Origin: Leifsonia xyli
GTDB lineage: Bacteria; Actinomycetota; Actinomycetes; Actinomycetales; Microbacteriaceae
Length of the DNA: 64,000 bases
Assembly: GCA_001647635.1 (NCBI GenBank)
Contig: CP014761.1
Span: 1,922,001 to 1,986,000 of the forward strand
Direction of reading: 5' to 3'
Positions 19,913-29,758 of this stretch are shown here, one piece after another. Numbering within the stretch: the stretch's first letter is position 1; every line of letters begins with the position of its first letter. Below the pieces are notes generated by a model. That model searched no databases, was not told the DNA's origin, and was given only the letters and a program-made list of their open reading frames with translations. The position numbers and the translations under genes were made by a program.

Positions 19913-20521
19913 ATGAACACCAGACTGATCGCGCTCACCTCCGGCGCCCTCCTGACCGCCGCCGCATTAGTCGGCTGCACCGCCGGCTCTCCGGGGAGCG
20001 ACTCCGGTATGGGAAACATGCCCGGAATGGACCACAGTAGCGCGAGCACCGACACGGCGACCTCGGACCACAACCAGGCCGACGTCACCTTCGCCATGGC
20101 CATGGTCCCCCACCACCAGCAGGCGATCGAAATGTCCGACACCCTCCTGACCAAGCAGGGTGTGGACGCCCGGGTCACTGACCTCGCCCAGAAGATCAAG
20201 GCAGCGCAGCAGCCGGAGATCGACACCATGAACGGCTGGCTCTCCGCCTGGGGGCAGAAGTCCGACATGAGCGGAATGGACATGGGTGGTGACGGGATGA
20301 TGTCGCAGCAGGACATGAACGCGCTCACCAAAGCGTCCGGCGCCGACGCGTCCAAGCTGTTTCTCACCCAGATGATCCAGCACCACCAAGGCGCCATCGC
20401 CATGGCCACGACCGAGACCGAAAAGGGCAAGGCAACGGACGCCGTCGCGCTGGCGAAGACGATCGCCGCCACACAGACCGCCGAGATCGCCACCATGAAG
20501 CAGCTTCTCGCCAGCCTCTGA
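19913..20521 (+). CDS. DUF305 copper-associated lipoprotein
   Basis: Encodes 202 residues. A signal peptide ends in the lipobox LVGC at about 20-23, so the mature protein would be lipid-anchored outside the cell. Two DUF305 repeats carry MVPHHQQAIEMS and MIQHHQGAIAMA, each with a His-His pair. Met-rich linkers (GMGNMPGMDH and SGMDMGGDGMM) flank them, which suggests copper binding. It lies between the DUF6153-like gene and the multicopper oxidase. Confidence 0.9.
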   Translation: MNTRLIALTSGALLTAAALVGCTAGSPGSDSGMGNMPGMDHSSASTDTATSDHNQADVTFAMAMVPHHQQAIEMSDTLLTKQGVDARVTDLAQKIKAAQQPEIDTMNGWLSAWGQKSDMSGMDMGGDGMMSQQDMNALTKASGADASKLFLTQMIQHHQGAIAMATTETEKGKATDAVALAKTIAATQTAEIATMKQLLASL

Positions 20522-20543
20522 CCCCTTCCCGGTCGCACCAGAC

Positions 20544-20581
20544 GCGGGCGCCGTCACCCTCCCCCTCGTGGCGGCGCCCGC
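20544..20581 (+). terminator. Hairpin after the DUF305 gene
   Basis: GCGGGCGCCG at 20544-20553 pairs with CGGCGCCCGC at 20572-20581 over an 18-base loop. It is followed by a pyrimidine stretch (CCTCCTCTT). It could attenuate read-through into the oxidase gene 50 bp later. Confidence 0.5.
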
Positions 20582-20632
20582 CCTCCTCTTCGATCTCGAC
20601 CCTTCCGGTCGATTGCTCTCTTTGGACATCCG

Positions 20633-22153
20633 ATGAACACTCCGGACCTCACCCGTCGCAGCGTCCTCCTCGGCGGCGCCGGGCTCGCCACCGCCTTCGC
20701 TCTCGCCGCCTGCACCGGCGGCCCGAACCTTCTCACCGCAACAAGCGCCCCCGTCACCGCGGCCGAGAGGGCCCGACGACGCACCGGACGAACAACCCGC
20801 GTCCAGCTCACCGCGGGCAAGACGAACATCGACCTCGCCGCGCGCACGGCCTCCACCTGGGCCTACAACGGTCAGGTCCCCGGCCCCACCATCCGGGCGA
20901 CCGCGGGTGACGCTATCCGAGCGCACGTGACCAACCATCTCCCGGATGACACCACCGTGCACTGGCACGGCATCGCCCTGCGGAATGACATGGACGGCGT
21001 GCCCCCGATCACTCAACACGCAATCGCGCCCGGGAGCTCGTTCGACTACGAGTTCACCGCGGACGCACCTGGCACCTACTGGTACCACCCACACGTCGGC
21101 CCGCAACTCGACCGCGGCCTCCAAGGCCCGCTCATCGTCGAAGACCCGCACGAGCCACTCGGCTACGACCACGACTGGGTGCTCGTGCTCGACGACTGGC
21201 TCGACGGCGTCACCGCCACCCCTGACCAAGTGCTCGCCGAGCTTAAGAAGGGAATGAGCATGGGCGGAATGGGCGGGATGGGCGGCGGGATGGGCGGCGG
21301 CGCTCCCTCCCGCAACGGCAAGCTGCTCACCGGCACCACCTCCAGCCTGCTCGGCGGCGACTCCGGAGACGTCTACTACCCCTACTACCTCATCAACGGA
21401 CGCCCAGCAGAAGACCCCGCCACCTTCACCGCGAAACCCGGGCAACGCGTGCGGCTGCGCATCATCAACGCCGGCGGCGACACCGCGTTCCGGTTCTCCG
21501 TCGGAGGGCACCGGCTCACCGTCACCCACACCGACGGATACCCGGTGAACCCGGTCACGGGCGACAGCATCCTCCTCGGCATGGGCGAACGCTACGACGC
21601 GATCATCACCGTCGCCGACGGCGCCTTCCCCATCGTCGCCGACGCCGTCGGCAAAGCCGCCCGCGCCTTCGCCGTCCTCCGATCCAACCCCGGAAGCCCT
21701 GCACCCACCGTGAACGGGTACACCGCCTCTGACACGTCACCGGTCACAGCGGCCGTGCTCAGCGCCCCGCCCGCCGCTGCCCTCCGACGGCGCGGAATCG
21801 ACCGCCGCATCGACATTGCCCTCACCGGCGGAATGATGAAGTACGACTGGGGCATCAACGGCAAAGCCTTCGACATGAACAACCCTCTCGACGGCGCCTA
21901 CGCGGTGCGGGAAGGGGAACGAGTCCAGGTCACCATCGCCAACCAGACCATGATGTGGCACCCCTTCCACATCCACGGCCACACCTTCCAGCTCGATGGC
22001 GGCCCGCGAAAGGACACCGCCATCGTGCTCCCACACCAGTCGCTCACCGTCCTCTTCGATGCAGACAACCCCGGACTCTGGATGACCCATTGCCACAACA
22101 TCTACCACGCCGAATCCGGGATGATGGCCGTCCTTGGCTACGAACAGAGCTGA
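20633..22153 (+). CDS. Multicopper oxidase, Tat-exported lipoprotein
   Basis: Encodes 506 residues. The N-terminus has twin arginines (TRRSVLLGG) followed by a lipobox-like LAAC at about 24-27, so export folded by Tat and lipid anchoring are likely. All four copper-binding motifs are visible: HWHG near residue 110, WYHPHVG near 150, HPFHIHGH near 445 and HCHNIYHAESGMM near 486. A Met/Gly-rich loop (MSMGGMGGMGGG) near 205 resembles the Met-rich segment of CueO-type cuprous oxidases. It probably oxidises Cu(I) outside the cell as part of copper resistance. Confidence 0.93.
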   Translation: MNTPDLTRRSVLLGGAGLATAFALAACTGGPNLLTATSAPVTAAERARRRTGRTTRVQLTAGKTNIDLAARTASTWAYNGQVPGPTIRATAGDAIRAHVTNHLPDDTTVHWHGIALRNDMDGVPPITQHAIAPGSSFDYEFTADAPGTYWYHPHVGPQLDRGLQGPLIVEDPHEPLGYDHDWVLVLDDWLDGVTATPDQVLAELKKGMSMGGMGGMGGGMGGGAPSRNGKLLTGTTSSLLGGDSGDVYYPYYLINGRPAEDPATFTAKPGQRVRLRIINAGGDTAFRFSVGGHRLTVTHTDGYPVNPVTGDSILLGMGERYDAIITVADGAFPIVADAVGKAARAFAVLRSNPGSPAPTVNGYTASDTSPVTAAVLSAPPAAALRRRGIDRRIDIALTGGMMKYDWGINGKAFDMNNPLDGAYAVREGERVQVTIANQTMMWHPFHIHGHTFQLDGGPRKDTAIVLPHQSLTVLFDADNPGLWMTHCHNIYHAESGMMAVLGYEQS

Positions 22154-22266
22154 GTCAACGGGGAACAGAACGCGCGGTTCCGCATAGCTGTGGACTCATG
22201 GCCGATGGCTTGATACACATCGTTTGGTTTGAGTCAAAGTGTCTCAGCGAGGAGTATTCTGACCTC

Positions 22267-22896
22267 ATGCCCAAGTTGTGGAGCGAGACAGTGACCGAGC
22301 ACCGGTCCGCGGTGTTGGATGCGATCCTGGATGCGACCGCGCAACTGGTGCATCGAGATGGTGTCGCCGGCCTGACCATGACAGCGCTGGCGGAGGCGAG
22401 CGGCGTGGGGCGGGCGACTTTGTATCGGTACGTTCCGGACGTCGGGTCGGCTCTGACCGCCTGGCAACAGCGCGAGGTGGCGAACCACCTCCAGCGCTTG
22501 CGAACGATCGCCGCAGACAGCGCTCCGGCCGACCGACTCGAGAACGTGTTGATGGGGTATGCGCGCTTACGCAGTCATCGACACGGGGATCACGGGGCCC
22601 TCCACGACGCCGCTCGCCTGGCTCCCGCCGAAGGCGAAGTTCGCGAACTACTGGCCGACATCATCGAAGAGGCTGCCCACGACGGCCGTGCCCGCACCGA
22701 CCTTCAGGCGGCCATGCTCGCCGCATACGCAACCGGAGCCTTGGGGGCGGCAGCGATGCTCCCCGAGCCCTCCGCCGCGACGCGACTGACCGCCCTCGTC
22801 CTCGAAAGCATCCGGGGAGTCGATGGACATCCACACGGCGCGGACTCATCTGGCGCCCTTCCCGGACCGGTAGGCGGCCACCAGTGGAATCACTGA
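22267..22896 (+). CDS. TetR family transcriptional regulator
   Basis: Encodes 209 residues from the ATG at 22267. The helix-turn-helix is at about 30-55 (GLTMTALAEASGVGRATLYRYVPD). The ligand domain has no obvious metal motif apart from RSHRHGDHGAL. It lies 113 bp after the oxidase gene in the same direction with its own leader. Its targets are unknown; the adjacent oxidase or the convergent CDF group are candidates. Confidence 0.85.
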   Translation: MPKLWSETVTEHRSAVLDAILDATAQLVHRDGVAGLTMTALAEASGVGRATLYRYVPDVGSALTAWQQREVANHLQRLRTIAADSAPADRLENVLMGYARLRSHRHGDHGALHDAARLAPAEGEVRELLADIIEEAAHDGRARTDLQAAMLAAYATGALGAAAMLPEPSAATRLTALVLESIRGVDGHPHGADSSGALPGPVGGHQWNH

Positions 22897-22980
22897 CGCG
22901 CGCGAGCACCTAGGACAGCAGCGTCCAGCGGACTCCGCCTCGGACAGCAGTCGAGCGGGGCCGAACCTGCGCCAAGCTCG

Positions 22981-23577
22981 TCACGTGCTGACCTCCACCG
23001 ACGTTTCACGAAAGATCTCGACGGCTTCTCGGATCGCGTAGTACACGATCACCAGAGTCGCTAGCAAGTCGGCCCACCACCACCCCAGCACGGTGTTCAG
23101 GAAGACGCCGACAAGGACGGCGCAGGCCAGTAGACCGTCGATCATGGTCACCCTGCCCTCCTTCTGCAGCACCGGATTACCCAGAGCTCGACCGGTACGC
23201 GCTTTGAGTGCGGCGAGGATGAACATTGTGGCGGCGGTGATCCCGGTCCATATGATGCCCCCGACGCTGCCGTCCGGTCGATGACCGCCGGCGAGGGCCA
23301 CGACCGTTTGCACAAGGAGGTAGCCGGCGACGGCTACGAAGGCAGCGCCGATAAGCCGCAGGGCGATCCTCTGCCGGTGCTCCCCCGTCCCCGAAAGCTC
23401 CCAAATTACGACCGTGCTCGCCCCGATCTCGACTAACGAGTCGAGCCCGAAGCCGGCGAGAGCGACGGAGGCGGACGACAAGGCGAGGACCGCGAGCACC
23501 ATGACGCCTACGACGTTCCACTCCAGCGTGAATCCGGCACGCAACAGCGCACGCCGATCGGGAGCGAGATCGGTCAT
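22981..23577 (-). CDS. Cation-diffusion-facilitator-like membrane protein
   Basis: Encodes 198 residues with about six membrane helices. FGLDSLVEIGAS in helix 2 and VTMIDGLLACAV in helix 5 place acidic residues where CDF transporters bind metal (DxxxE). No C-terminal cytoplasmic domain is present. It is last in the minus-strand group arsR, CDF, MhuD-like, this gene, 46 bp after its neighbour. It likely moves a divalent cation, but the substrate is open. Confidence 0.75.
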   Translation of the reverse strand: MTDLAPDRRALLRAGFTLEWNVVGVMVLAVLALSSASVALAGFGLDSLVEIGASTVVIWELSGTGEHRQRIALRLIGAAFVAVAGYLLVQTVVALAGGHRPDGSVGGIIWTGITAATMFILAALKARTGRALGNPVLQKEGRVTMIDGLLACAVLVGVFLNTVLGWWWADLLATLVIVYYAIREAVEIFRETSVEVST

Positions 23578-23623
23578 CGTCAGCGTCCTTCCGCGCGAGA
23601 ATGCATGGTCGAGCGAAGTCGAC

Positions 23624-23911
23624 TCAGAGGTCGACCACCTCGAACTCGAGCAGGTCGGCCCCAGTGGCGACCGGGTTGGATCCGCCGTGAGTCATCCCGG
23701 CCTGTCCCTCCCGCCACGCCTGGTACGCCTCCTCTGTCGCCCAGGTACTGACGACGAAGTAGCGATCCTCCCCCTTGACCGGGCGAAGCAGCTGGAAGCT
23801 CTCGAAGCCGATGTGCTGGTCGACGTCGTGTGCGCGGCCGGCGAAGCGGGCCTCGAGGTCAGCTCCCCGGCCGGCAGGGACGTGAATGGCGTTGATCTTG
23901 ACGATGGACAT
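23624..23911 (-). CDS. MhuD-like heme-degrading monooxygenase
   Basis: Encodes 95 residues that closely resemble mycobacterial MhuD: SIVKINAIHVPAG, FQLLRPVKGEDRYFVV and NPVATGADLLEFEVV. The residues known to matter in MhuD fall at the same numbers here: Asn7, Arg22, Phe23, Trp66 and heme-ligand His75. The loop after His75 is shorter. The expected reaction opens heme with oxygen and releases iron. Its place between two cation exporters under an ArsR-type repressor suggests the released or mis-inserted metal is handled together. Confidence 0.85.
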   Translation of the reverse strand: MSIVKINAIHVPAGRGADLEARFAGRAHDVDQHIGFESFQLLRPVKGEDRYFVVSTWATEEAYQAWREGQAGMTHGGSNPVATGADLLEFEVVDL

Positions 23912-23944
23912 GCGTGTTGTTCCTTTCAGTGGAGCGGGGGCTGA

Positions 23945-25048
23945 TCAGTGGTCGGCCGCGATCGGTGTCACGACGAAGTCGTCGAGGTTGCGCAGCTCAC
24001 TGCGCACGTGCTCGGTCGCGCGATCGGCCACATGGGTGGCGTCGTGGAGGGTTGTGGCGCCGGTGGTGATCACTGCGGAGCCCAGGAGGCGGTGCCCGGA
24101 CCAACGCAGCTTCACGTTCCGGACACCCGTAACACCGTCCGTTGTCCCGAGTATGCGCTCGACTCGGTCGAGAAGATCGGGATCGACGGCATCCATCAGT
24201 CGTGCGCCGACCGATTTCACGGTGCCCCACAGCAGCACCAGGATCGAGATGGAGATCAGCAGGCCGATGATCGGGTCGGCCAGCGGGAACCCGAGCATCA
24301 CGCCGATCGCACCGAGCACGACCGACAGCGACGTGACCCCGTCCAGCCGGGCATGCACACCGTCAGCCACCAAAGCAGCCGAGCCGATCTTCCGCCCCAC
24401 CCGGATGCGGTAGATCGCGACCAGTTCGTTTCCGGCGAAGCCGATCACACCGGCGACGACCAGCCACCACGCATTCTCCACTGGCCGCGGATGCACAAAC
24501 CGGTCGATCGCCTCCCACCCGGCCACCACCGCCGAGAGGGCGACCACGAAGACGATGAACAGGCCGGCGAGGTCCTCGGCGCGGCCATAGCCGAAGGTGT
24601 AGCGACGAGTGGCCGCTCGACGGCCAAGGACGAACGCGATCCACAACGGCACCGCCGTAAGCGCATCCGCGAAGTTATGGATCGTGTCCGCCAGCAACGC
24701 CACAGAGCCGGTGACCCACACCAGGATCAACTGAAGCAGCGTCGTGCCCAGCAGGATGAACATCGACACCTTGACGGCGGTCACACCGGCCTTGCTCGCC
24801 TCCAGCGCGTCATCCACCGCATCAGCGGAATCGTGGGTGTGCGGAACGAAAAGGTTGTAGAGGAACCCCTTCACCCCACCGTGAGGGTGCGAATGCTCGC
24901 CGTGATCATGCGAGTGACCGTGATCGTGCGACTGACCGTGACCCTGGTCATGCTCGTGGTCCTCGTTGTGAGGATGAGCATGATTTGTGCCGTCGTGAAC
25001 GTGGGAGTGATCGTGATCGTCGTGAGAGTGCGTGTGGGTTCCGCTCAT
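23945..25048 (-). CDS. czcD: Zinc/cadmium-type cation diffusion facilitator with long His-rich N-terminus
   Basis: Encodes 367 residues. Residues 1-60 contain more than 20 His alternating with Asp, Gly and Ser. Six membrane helices follow, with LLADTIHNFADAL (HxxxD site) in helix 2 and LVADGVHARLDGVTSL (HxxxD) in helix 5, the classic Zn2+/Cd2+/Co2+ pattern. The C-terminal cytoplasmic domain (from about 285) contains GVTGVRNVKLRWSGHRLLG. The start overlaps the arsR stop by four bases, so it is directly controlled with that repressor. Confidence 0.93.
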   Translation of the reverse strand: MSGTHTHSHDDHDHSHVHDGTNHAHPHNEDHEHDQGHGQSHDHGHSHDHGEHSHPHGGVKGFLYNLFVPHTHDSADAVDDALEASKAGVTAVKVSMFILLGTTLLQLILVWVTGSVALLADTIHNFADALTAVPLWIAFVLGRRAATRRYTFGYGRAEDLAGLFIVFVVALSAVVAGWEAIDRFVHPRPVENAWWLVVAGVIGFAGNELVAIYRIRVGRKIGSAALVADGVHARLDGVTSLSVVLGAIGVMLGFPLADPIIGLLISISILVLLWGTVKSVGARLMDAVDPDLLDRVERILGTTDGVTGVRNVKLRWSGHRLLGSAVITTGATTLHDATHVADRATEHVRSELRNLDDFVVTPIAADH

Positions 25049-25425
25049 GCTGACGCCCCCTCCGTGGCCGCCGCCACAGCATGGTGATGCCGGGGAGTTC
25101 CTCCAAGGGAGTGCTCGGCCTGCAAGATCGCATCGGACACCAGCCGGCTCGCGTGCTCGTTCTCCAGCCGATAGAACACGCGCTGCCCGTCCTGCCGGGT
25201 CGCCACGATGCGCGCCAGCCGCAGCTTCGCCAGATGCTGAGACACCGCCGACGGCTGCTTGTCGAGAATGTCGGCCAAGTGGTTCACCGAGAGCTCGCCC
25301 GCATCCTTCAACGCCAGGACGATCCGCACCCGCGTCGCATCCGCCAGCATCGCGAAGACCTCCACCGCCAGCTCGACGAACTGGCTATCGGGAAGGCGCC
25401 CACATATCGGCTTGTCTGCATCCAT
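25045..25425 (-). CDS. ArsR/SmtB-family metal-responsive repressor
   Basis: Encodes 126 residues from the ATG at 25425. Winged helix-turn-helix with DILDKQPSAVSQHLAKLRLARIV at about 65-87 and a wing QDGQRVFYRL. Potential metal ligands are Cys in KPICGRL near the start and the His run RHHHAV near the end, a layout like zinc- or nickel-sensing NmtR/CzrA members. It is the first gene of the zinc/heme group and overlaps czcD, so it probably represses itself and the exporters. Confidence 0.9.
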   Translation of the reverse strand: MDADKPICGRLPDSQFVELAVEVFAMLADATRVRIVLALKDAGELSVNHLADILDKQPSAVSQHLAKLRLARIVATRQDGQRVFYRLENEHASRLVSDAILQAEHSLGGTPRHHHAVAAATEGASA

Positions 25426-25495
25426 ACGCAGATAATACGCGCGCGGCCAACGGCAACGAGAAGAGCACGGGGCGCGCACTCATGCGCTCGTGTCG

Positions 25496-25648
25496 CTATT
25501 GCGGGTGTCGGTCGCCACGCCACCACAGGGCAACCCAGAAGCCGCACCGTCTGCAGATGCGAGCGCTGCCGCCTTCCAGCGAGTGAACTCTGCTTCTGGG
25601 CAGCTCGCGTCCACAGCAAGAGCACACCACCAAGGCGTCATCATTCAT
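25496..25648 (-). CDS. Small zinc-ribbon protein
   Basis: Encodes 50 residues from the ATG at 25648. It has two zinc-knuckle pairs, VCSCCGREL and ICRRCGFW, which suggest a single structural zinc. Its start overlaps the last codons of the thioredoxin-like gene by eight bases, so the two are coupled. Function unknown. Confidence 0.6.
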   Translation of the reverse strand: MNDDALVVCSCCGRELPRSRVHSLEGGSARICRRCGFWVALWWRGDRHPQ

Positions 25649-25949
25649 GGGTCGAGATCGCCTGCACCAGCTGATCGACCGTCGGGAGCCCTGCGACGCC
25701 CTCCGGGGTGAAATAGATCCGGCACGCGAGATCGGTTGTTCGCGCTCCGTTCGGAAACAGATCCGCCCCGTCCGCGGTAATCGTCGGTGAACCCGCGAAT
25801 GCGACCGCCGCCGCCTCCAGCGGAGTCTGAAGAAGCCGAAAAGCAACGGCCGTCGTCGTGTCACCGAGTCGATCGAGGGCGTCGCGGACGCGCTCACCCG
25901 CCTGCTCCCAGTTCGGGCACTCCTCGATATGCAGTACCTCGATCCTCAT
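25641..25949 (-). CDS. Thioredoxin-like protein
   Basis: Encodes 102 residues from the ATG at 25949. The start MRIEVLHIEECPNW matches the thioredoxin-fold proteins often found beside organomercurial lyase genes. Only one Cys occupies the usual CxxC position (ECPNW), so it is unlikely to be a general disulfide reductase. AGSPTITADGADLFP provides the cis-Pro region. It could deliver or sense metal or thiol. No mer genes are in the window. Confidence 0.7.
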   Translation of the reverse strand: MRIEVLHIEECPNWEQAGERVRDALDRLGDTTTAVAFRLLQTPLEAAAVAFAGSPTITADGADLFPNGARTTDLACRIYFTPEGVAGLPTVDQLVQAISTHE

Positions 25950-26067
25950 GCAACCATCCTCCGTCATTCAGGGCGCTCGAGCATCGTTGATTCATTGCAG
26001 GATGGCCCGAATCGGGCTAGATCGAGCCGGTTGTGGCGTCACAAGCAGCGCTCGTGACGCCACCTCA

Positions 26068-27723
26068 TCACGCCGATTTGACCGGTACCGGCACCGCCAC
26101 TGACGTGCCGGCCACCCAGGTGCGGTAGCCCCCGTCGAGGTTGACGACGTCGAAACCGTGCTGGTCGAGGATGCGCGCGGCGGTGTGACCGCGCTGGCCC
26201 ACCTGGCAGTGCACCACGATCGGGCCGGCCGGCAGCTCGCCCAGCCGGTCGCGCAGCTCGTCCACTGGGATGTTCACAGCGCCGGGGATCGAGCCGGCCG
26301 CGTGCTCCCCGGCCGTGCGTACATCGACCAGGGTGGCGCCAGCGTCCAGCGCAGCGCCGAGCTCGTGCCACTGCAGGGAGCGGGTGGTACCGCTGCGGAG
26401 GTTGTCGGCGACGTAGCCGAGCTGGTTGATCGGGTCCTTCGCCGACCCGAACTGGGGTGCATACGCCAACTCGAGACGCATGAGACCGGAGGCGGTGATC
26501 CCGCCCGCCATGGCGACCGCGATCACGTCGATGCGCTTATCGACACCCTCGCCGCCGACGATCTGCGCACCCAGGATCGCATCTCTCCCAGGATCCACGA
26601 GCAGCTTCATCGACATGGACTGGGCACCCGGGTAATAGGTGGCGTGCGAGGCAGGATGCGTGTGGATGACTCGGTGCGCCCGCCCAGCAGCGGCGAGCTG
26701 CCGTTCCCCCCAGCCGACCTTCGCCGCGACGGCGTCGAAGACTTTCACGATCGCGGTGCCGAGGGCGGGCGTGTTGTGCTCCTCGCGGCCGGCGATGACG
26801 TCGGCTACGGATCGGCCGTGACGGTTGGCGAGCCCGGCCATGGTCACGAGCGTCTCTGCGCCGCTGAGCGCATCCACCTTCTCGACGCCATCGCCGACGG
26901 CGAAGATGCGCTCGACGCTGGTGCGGTTGCGGGCATCGACCGCGATCCCGCCCGTCGGCCCCAGCCACAGACCGGCCGAGCGCGCCAGGTCCACGCTCGG
27001 CACCACACCAGACGCGTCGATGATGAAGTCCGGCCGAACCGTCGCGCCGTCGCTGAGCAGCACCACCCCCGCCTCGACCGTGTCGATCGTGACGGAGGTG
27101 CGCACGTCGACGCCATGGCTACGCAGCTGCGCCTCAACGGGCGCAACCATCTCCACGTCGAGCGGGCTCAGGATGTGTGGGCCGCGCTGGATGAGCGTGA
27201 CGTGGATGCCGCGCCGCACCAGGTTCTCGACGGCCTCGAGGCCGATGAAGCCGGCACCGACGACGAGGGCAGAAGGGTTGTCCGCGGCGGCGTCCACCAG
27301 CACGCCGATCGCGTCGACATCCTCCACCGTGCGCAGGGTGTGCGTCGGGATGCCGGGATGCCCCACGGCCTCCCGTGCAGACGCTCCGACGGCGAGGATC
27401 AGCTCGTCATAGCTCTCTATCATCGTCTCACCCGCGGCGAGGTCGAACACCGAGACAGTGTGTGCGACCGGATCGATCGCGAGGACCTCGTGGCCGGTTC
27501 GCACATCGAGCCGGAACCGGGCGGCCAACGACTGCGGGGTCTGCAGAAGGAGTGATGACCGATCGGTGATCACTCCGCCGACGTAATAGGGCAGCCCGCA
27601 GCTCGCATACGAGACGTACGGGCCGCGCTCGAACACCACGATCTCCGCAGTCTCGTCGAGCCGGCGCAGTCGCGTCGCGGCAGACATTCCTCCGGCGACT
27701 CCGCCGACGATCACGATCTTCAT
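26068..27723 (-). CDS. CoA-disulfide/persulfide reductase with C-terminal rhodanese domain
   Basis: Encodes 551 residues from the ATG at 27723, eight bases after GGGAGG. FAD-binding GGVAGGMSAATRLRR is at about 8-22, the redox Cys lies in YASCGLPYY near 43, and NAD-binding VVGAGFIGLEAVENL near 155. The dimerisation domain runs to about 450, and a rhodanese domain follows with active-site HCQVGQRG near 520. Such fusions reduce CoA-persulfide or polysulfide and move sulfane sulfur. It is divergent from the Cys-rich protein and thioredoxin genes, with CsoR-type operators between. Confidence 0.92.
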   Translation of the reverse strand: MKIVIVGGVAGGMSAATRLRRLDETAEIVVFERGPYVSYASCGLPYYVGGVITDRSSLLLQTPQSLAARFRLDVRTGHEVLAIDPVAHTVSVFDLAAGETMIESYDELILAVGASAREAVGHPGIPTHTLRTVEDVDAIGVLVDAAADNPSALVVGAGFIGLEAVENLVRRGIHVTLIQRGPHILSPLDVEMVAPVEAQLRSHGVDVRTSVTIDTVEAGVVLLSDGATVRPDFIIDASGVVPSVDLARSAGLWLGPTGGIAVDARNRTSVERIFAVGDGVEKVDALSGAETLVTMAGLANRHGRSVADVIAGREEHNTPALGTAIVKVFDAVAAKVGWGERQLAAAGRAHRVIHTHPASHATYYPGAQSMSMKLLVDPGRDAILGAQIVGGEGVDKRIDVIAVAMAGGITASGLMRLELAYAPQFGSAKDPINQLGYVADNLRSGTTRSLQWHELGAALDAGATLVDVRTAGEHAAGSIPGAVNIPVDELRDRLGELPAGPIVVHCQVGQRGHTAARILDQHGFDVVNLDGGYRTWVAGTSVAVPVPVKSA

Positions 27724-27752
27724 CCTGTGCACCTCCCGAGGGCGGTTTGGTT

Positions 27753-27789
27753 ATACCCTCCCCGGTATCGTACTATACCGAGGGGGTAT
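27753..27789. promoter_or_regulatory. Two CsoR/CstR-type operators in the divergent sulfur promoter
   Basis: ATACCC-TCCC-CGGTAT at 27753-27768 and ATACCGAGGGGGTAT at 27775-27789 resemble the palindromes before copZ. They lie between the reductase-rhodanese gene and the Cys-rich gene, so one repressor could control both directions. The CstR-like repressor encoded nearby is the likely ligand. Confidence 0.7.
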
Positions 27790-27832
27790 CCAGACCCACC
27801 CCTCCCGGACCCGAGAAGGAGAGTTCTAACCC

Positions 27833-28015
27833 ATGTGCTACCCCGCCACCTGCAAAGTCTGCGCCAAGACGACCTGGAGCGGCTGCGGCCAGCACGTCGC
27901 CGACGTGCGCCGGCGCGTGCCCGCAAACCAGTGGTGCAACGGCAACCACACCGACGCCGAGAAGGCCGCCGCCTCCAGTGGCGGGTTCTTCGGCCGGCTC
28001 TTCGGACGCGGCTGA
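27833..28015 (+). CDS. Small Cys-rich protein
   Basis: Encodes 60 residues with Cys at positions 2, 7, 10, 18 and 35 (MCYPATCKVCAKTTWSGCGQH and QWCNGNH). The spacing suggests metal or persulfide binding. The C-terminus is Gly/Phe-rich. Similar short proteins are common in actinobacteria next to rhodanese and thioredoxin genes, but I know no assigned function. AGAAGGAGAG lies upstream of the start. Confidence 0.7.
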   Translation: MCYPATCKVCAKTTWSGCGQHVADVRRRVPANQWCNGNHTDAEKAAASSGGFFGRLFGRG

Positions 28016-28017
28016 CC

Positions 28018-29070
<1,053 letters not shown>

Positions 29071-29115
29071 TGGCGGCGGGCATGCGCCCTCGGGTCATCT
29101 CGTAAGGTAAGTCCG

Positions 29116-29310
29116 ATGGAGAACACGACAGCGCGTCTATTCCGCGCCCTGATGGGGCTTGTCATCTGCGTAGTGGGCGCTGGAATCGCTGTCATCGCGA
29201 TCATCCTCACCGTCGAGTACGCCTGGGGATGGATCTTCCTCATTGGGCCAGTCGCGCTTGTTCTTGCGGCACTCTCCACTCGGTGGGGAACTCGCCTGAT
29301 TTCCCACTAG
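29116..29310 (+). CDS. Small two-helix membrane protein
   Basis: Encodes 64 residues with two membrane helices (ALMGLVICVVGAGIAVIAIIL and WGWIFLIGPVALVLAAL). Such proteins are often labelled DUF2892-like in sulfur and metal loci, but the match here is too short for certainty. It lies 45 bp after the DsrE-like gene in the same direction. Confidence 0.55.
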   Translation: MENTTARLFRALMGLVICVVGAGIAVIAIILTVEYAWGWIFLIGPVALVLAALSTRWGTRLISH

Positions 29311-29758
29311 GGCGAAGCACACCGAACCGAACCAGAGCAGGAGGCCGAGCGGCTCTGCGAATCCGACATCGTGAGCACAATGCGCTGCGCTGCACGCACA
29401 GCCGCCCAATCTTCCCTGGCCAGCGATAAGAGAACGTCGAAGTCGAATAACCCTGCCGGCCAAGACATTGACACCGTCCACCGACCATGACCTCATCCGA
29501 GGAGGAGTCAGCGGCCTGATCAACTCGTTCACCATCCAGATTGGACAGGGCTCGATCGGACGCCTTCGGCGTGCTGACTTCCTTACTCTTCTCTCCGATC
29601 CGGCAGCCGACCATAGCAAGCTCCGGCAGCTCCAGGCCCGGTCGTCGCTATTTGCAGACTCCGCTCGCTGCGCTCACTCCGCTTAGCAACCGCTGCCTCC
29701 GGGCATTCCGCTGCCTCCACCCGCTATCGATCTTTGTGCCGGAACGGCCAGAAGAACG
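29311..29758. other. Gene-poor stretch between the sulfur group and ardC
   Basis: No convincing gene is visible. Short frames exist but lack ribosome sites and family features. The segment 29655-29690 contains an interrupted palindrome-like GCTCGCTGCGCTCACTCCG, a word type also present in the two inverted upstream blocks of the element. It may be a remnant of earlier insertions. Confidence 0.4.
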
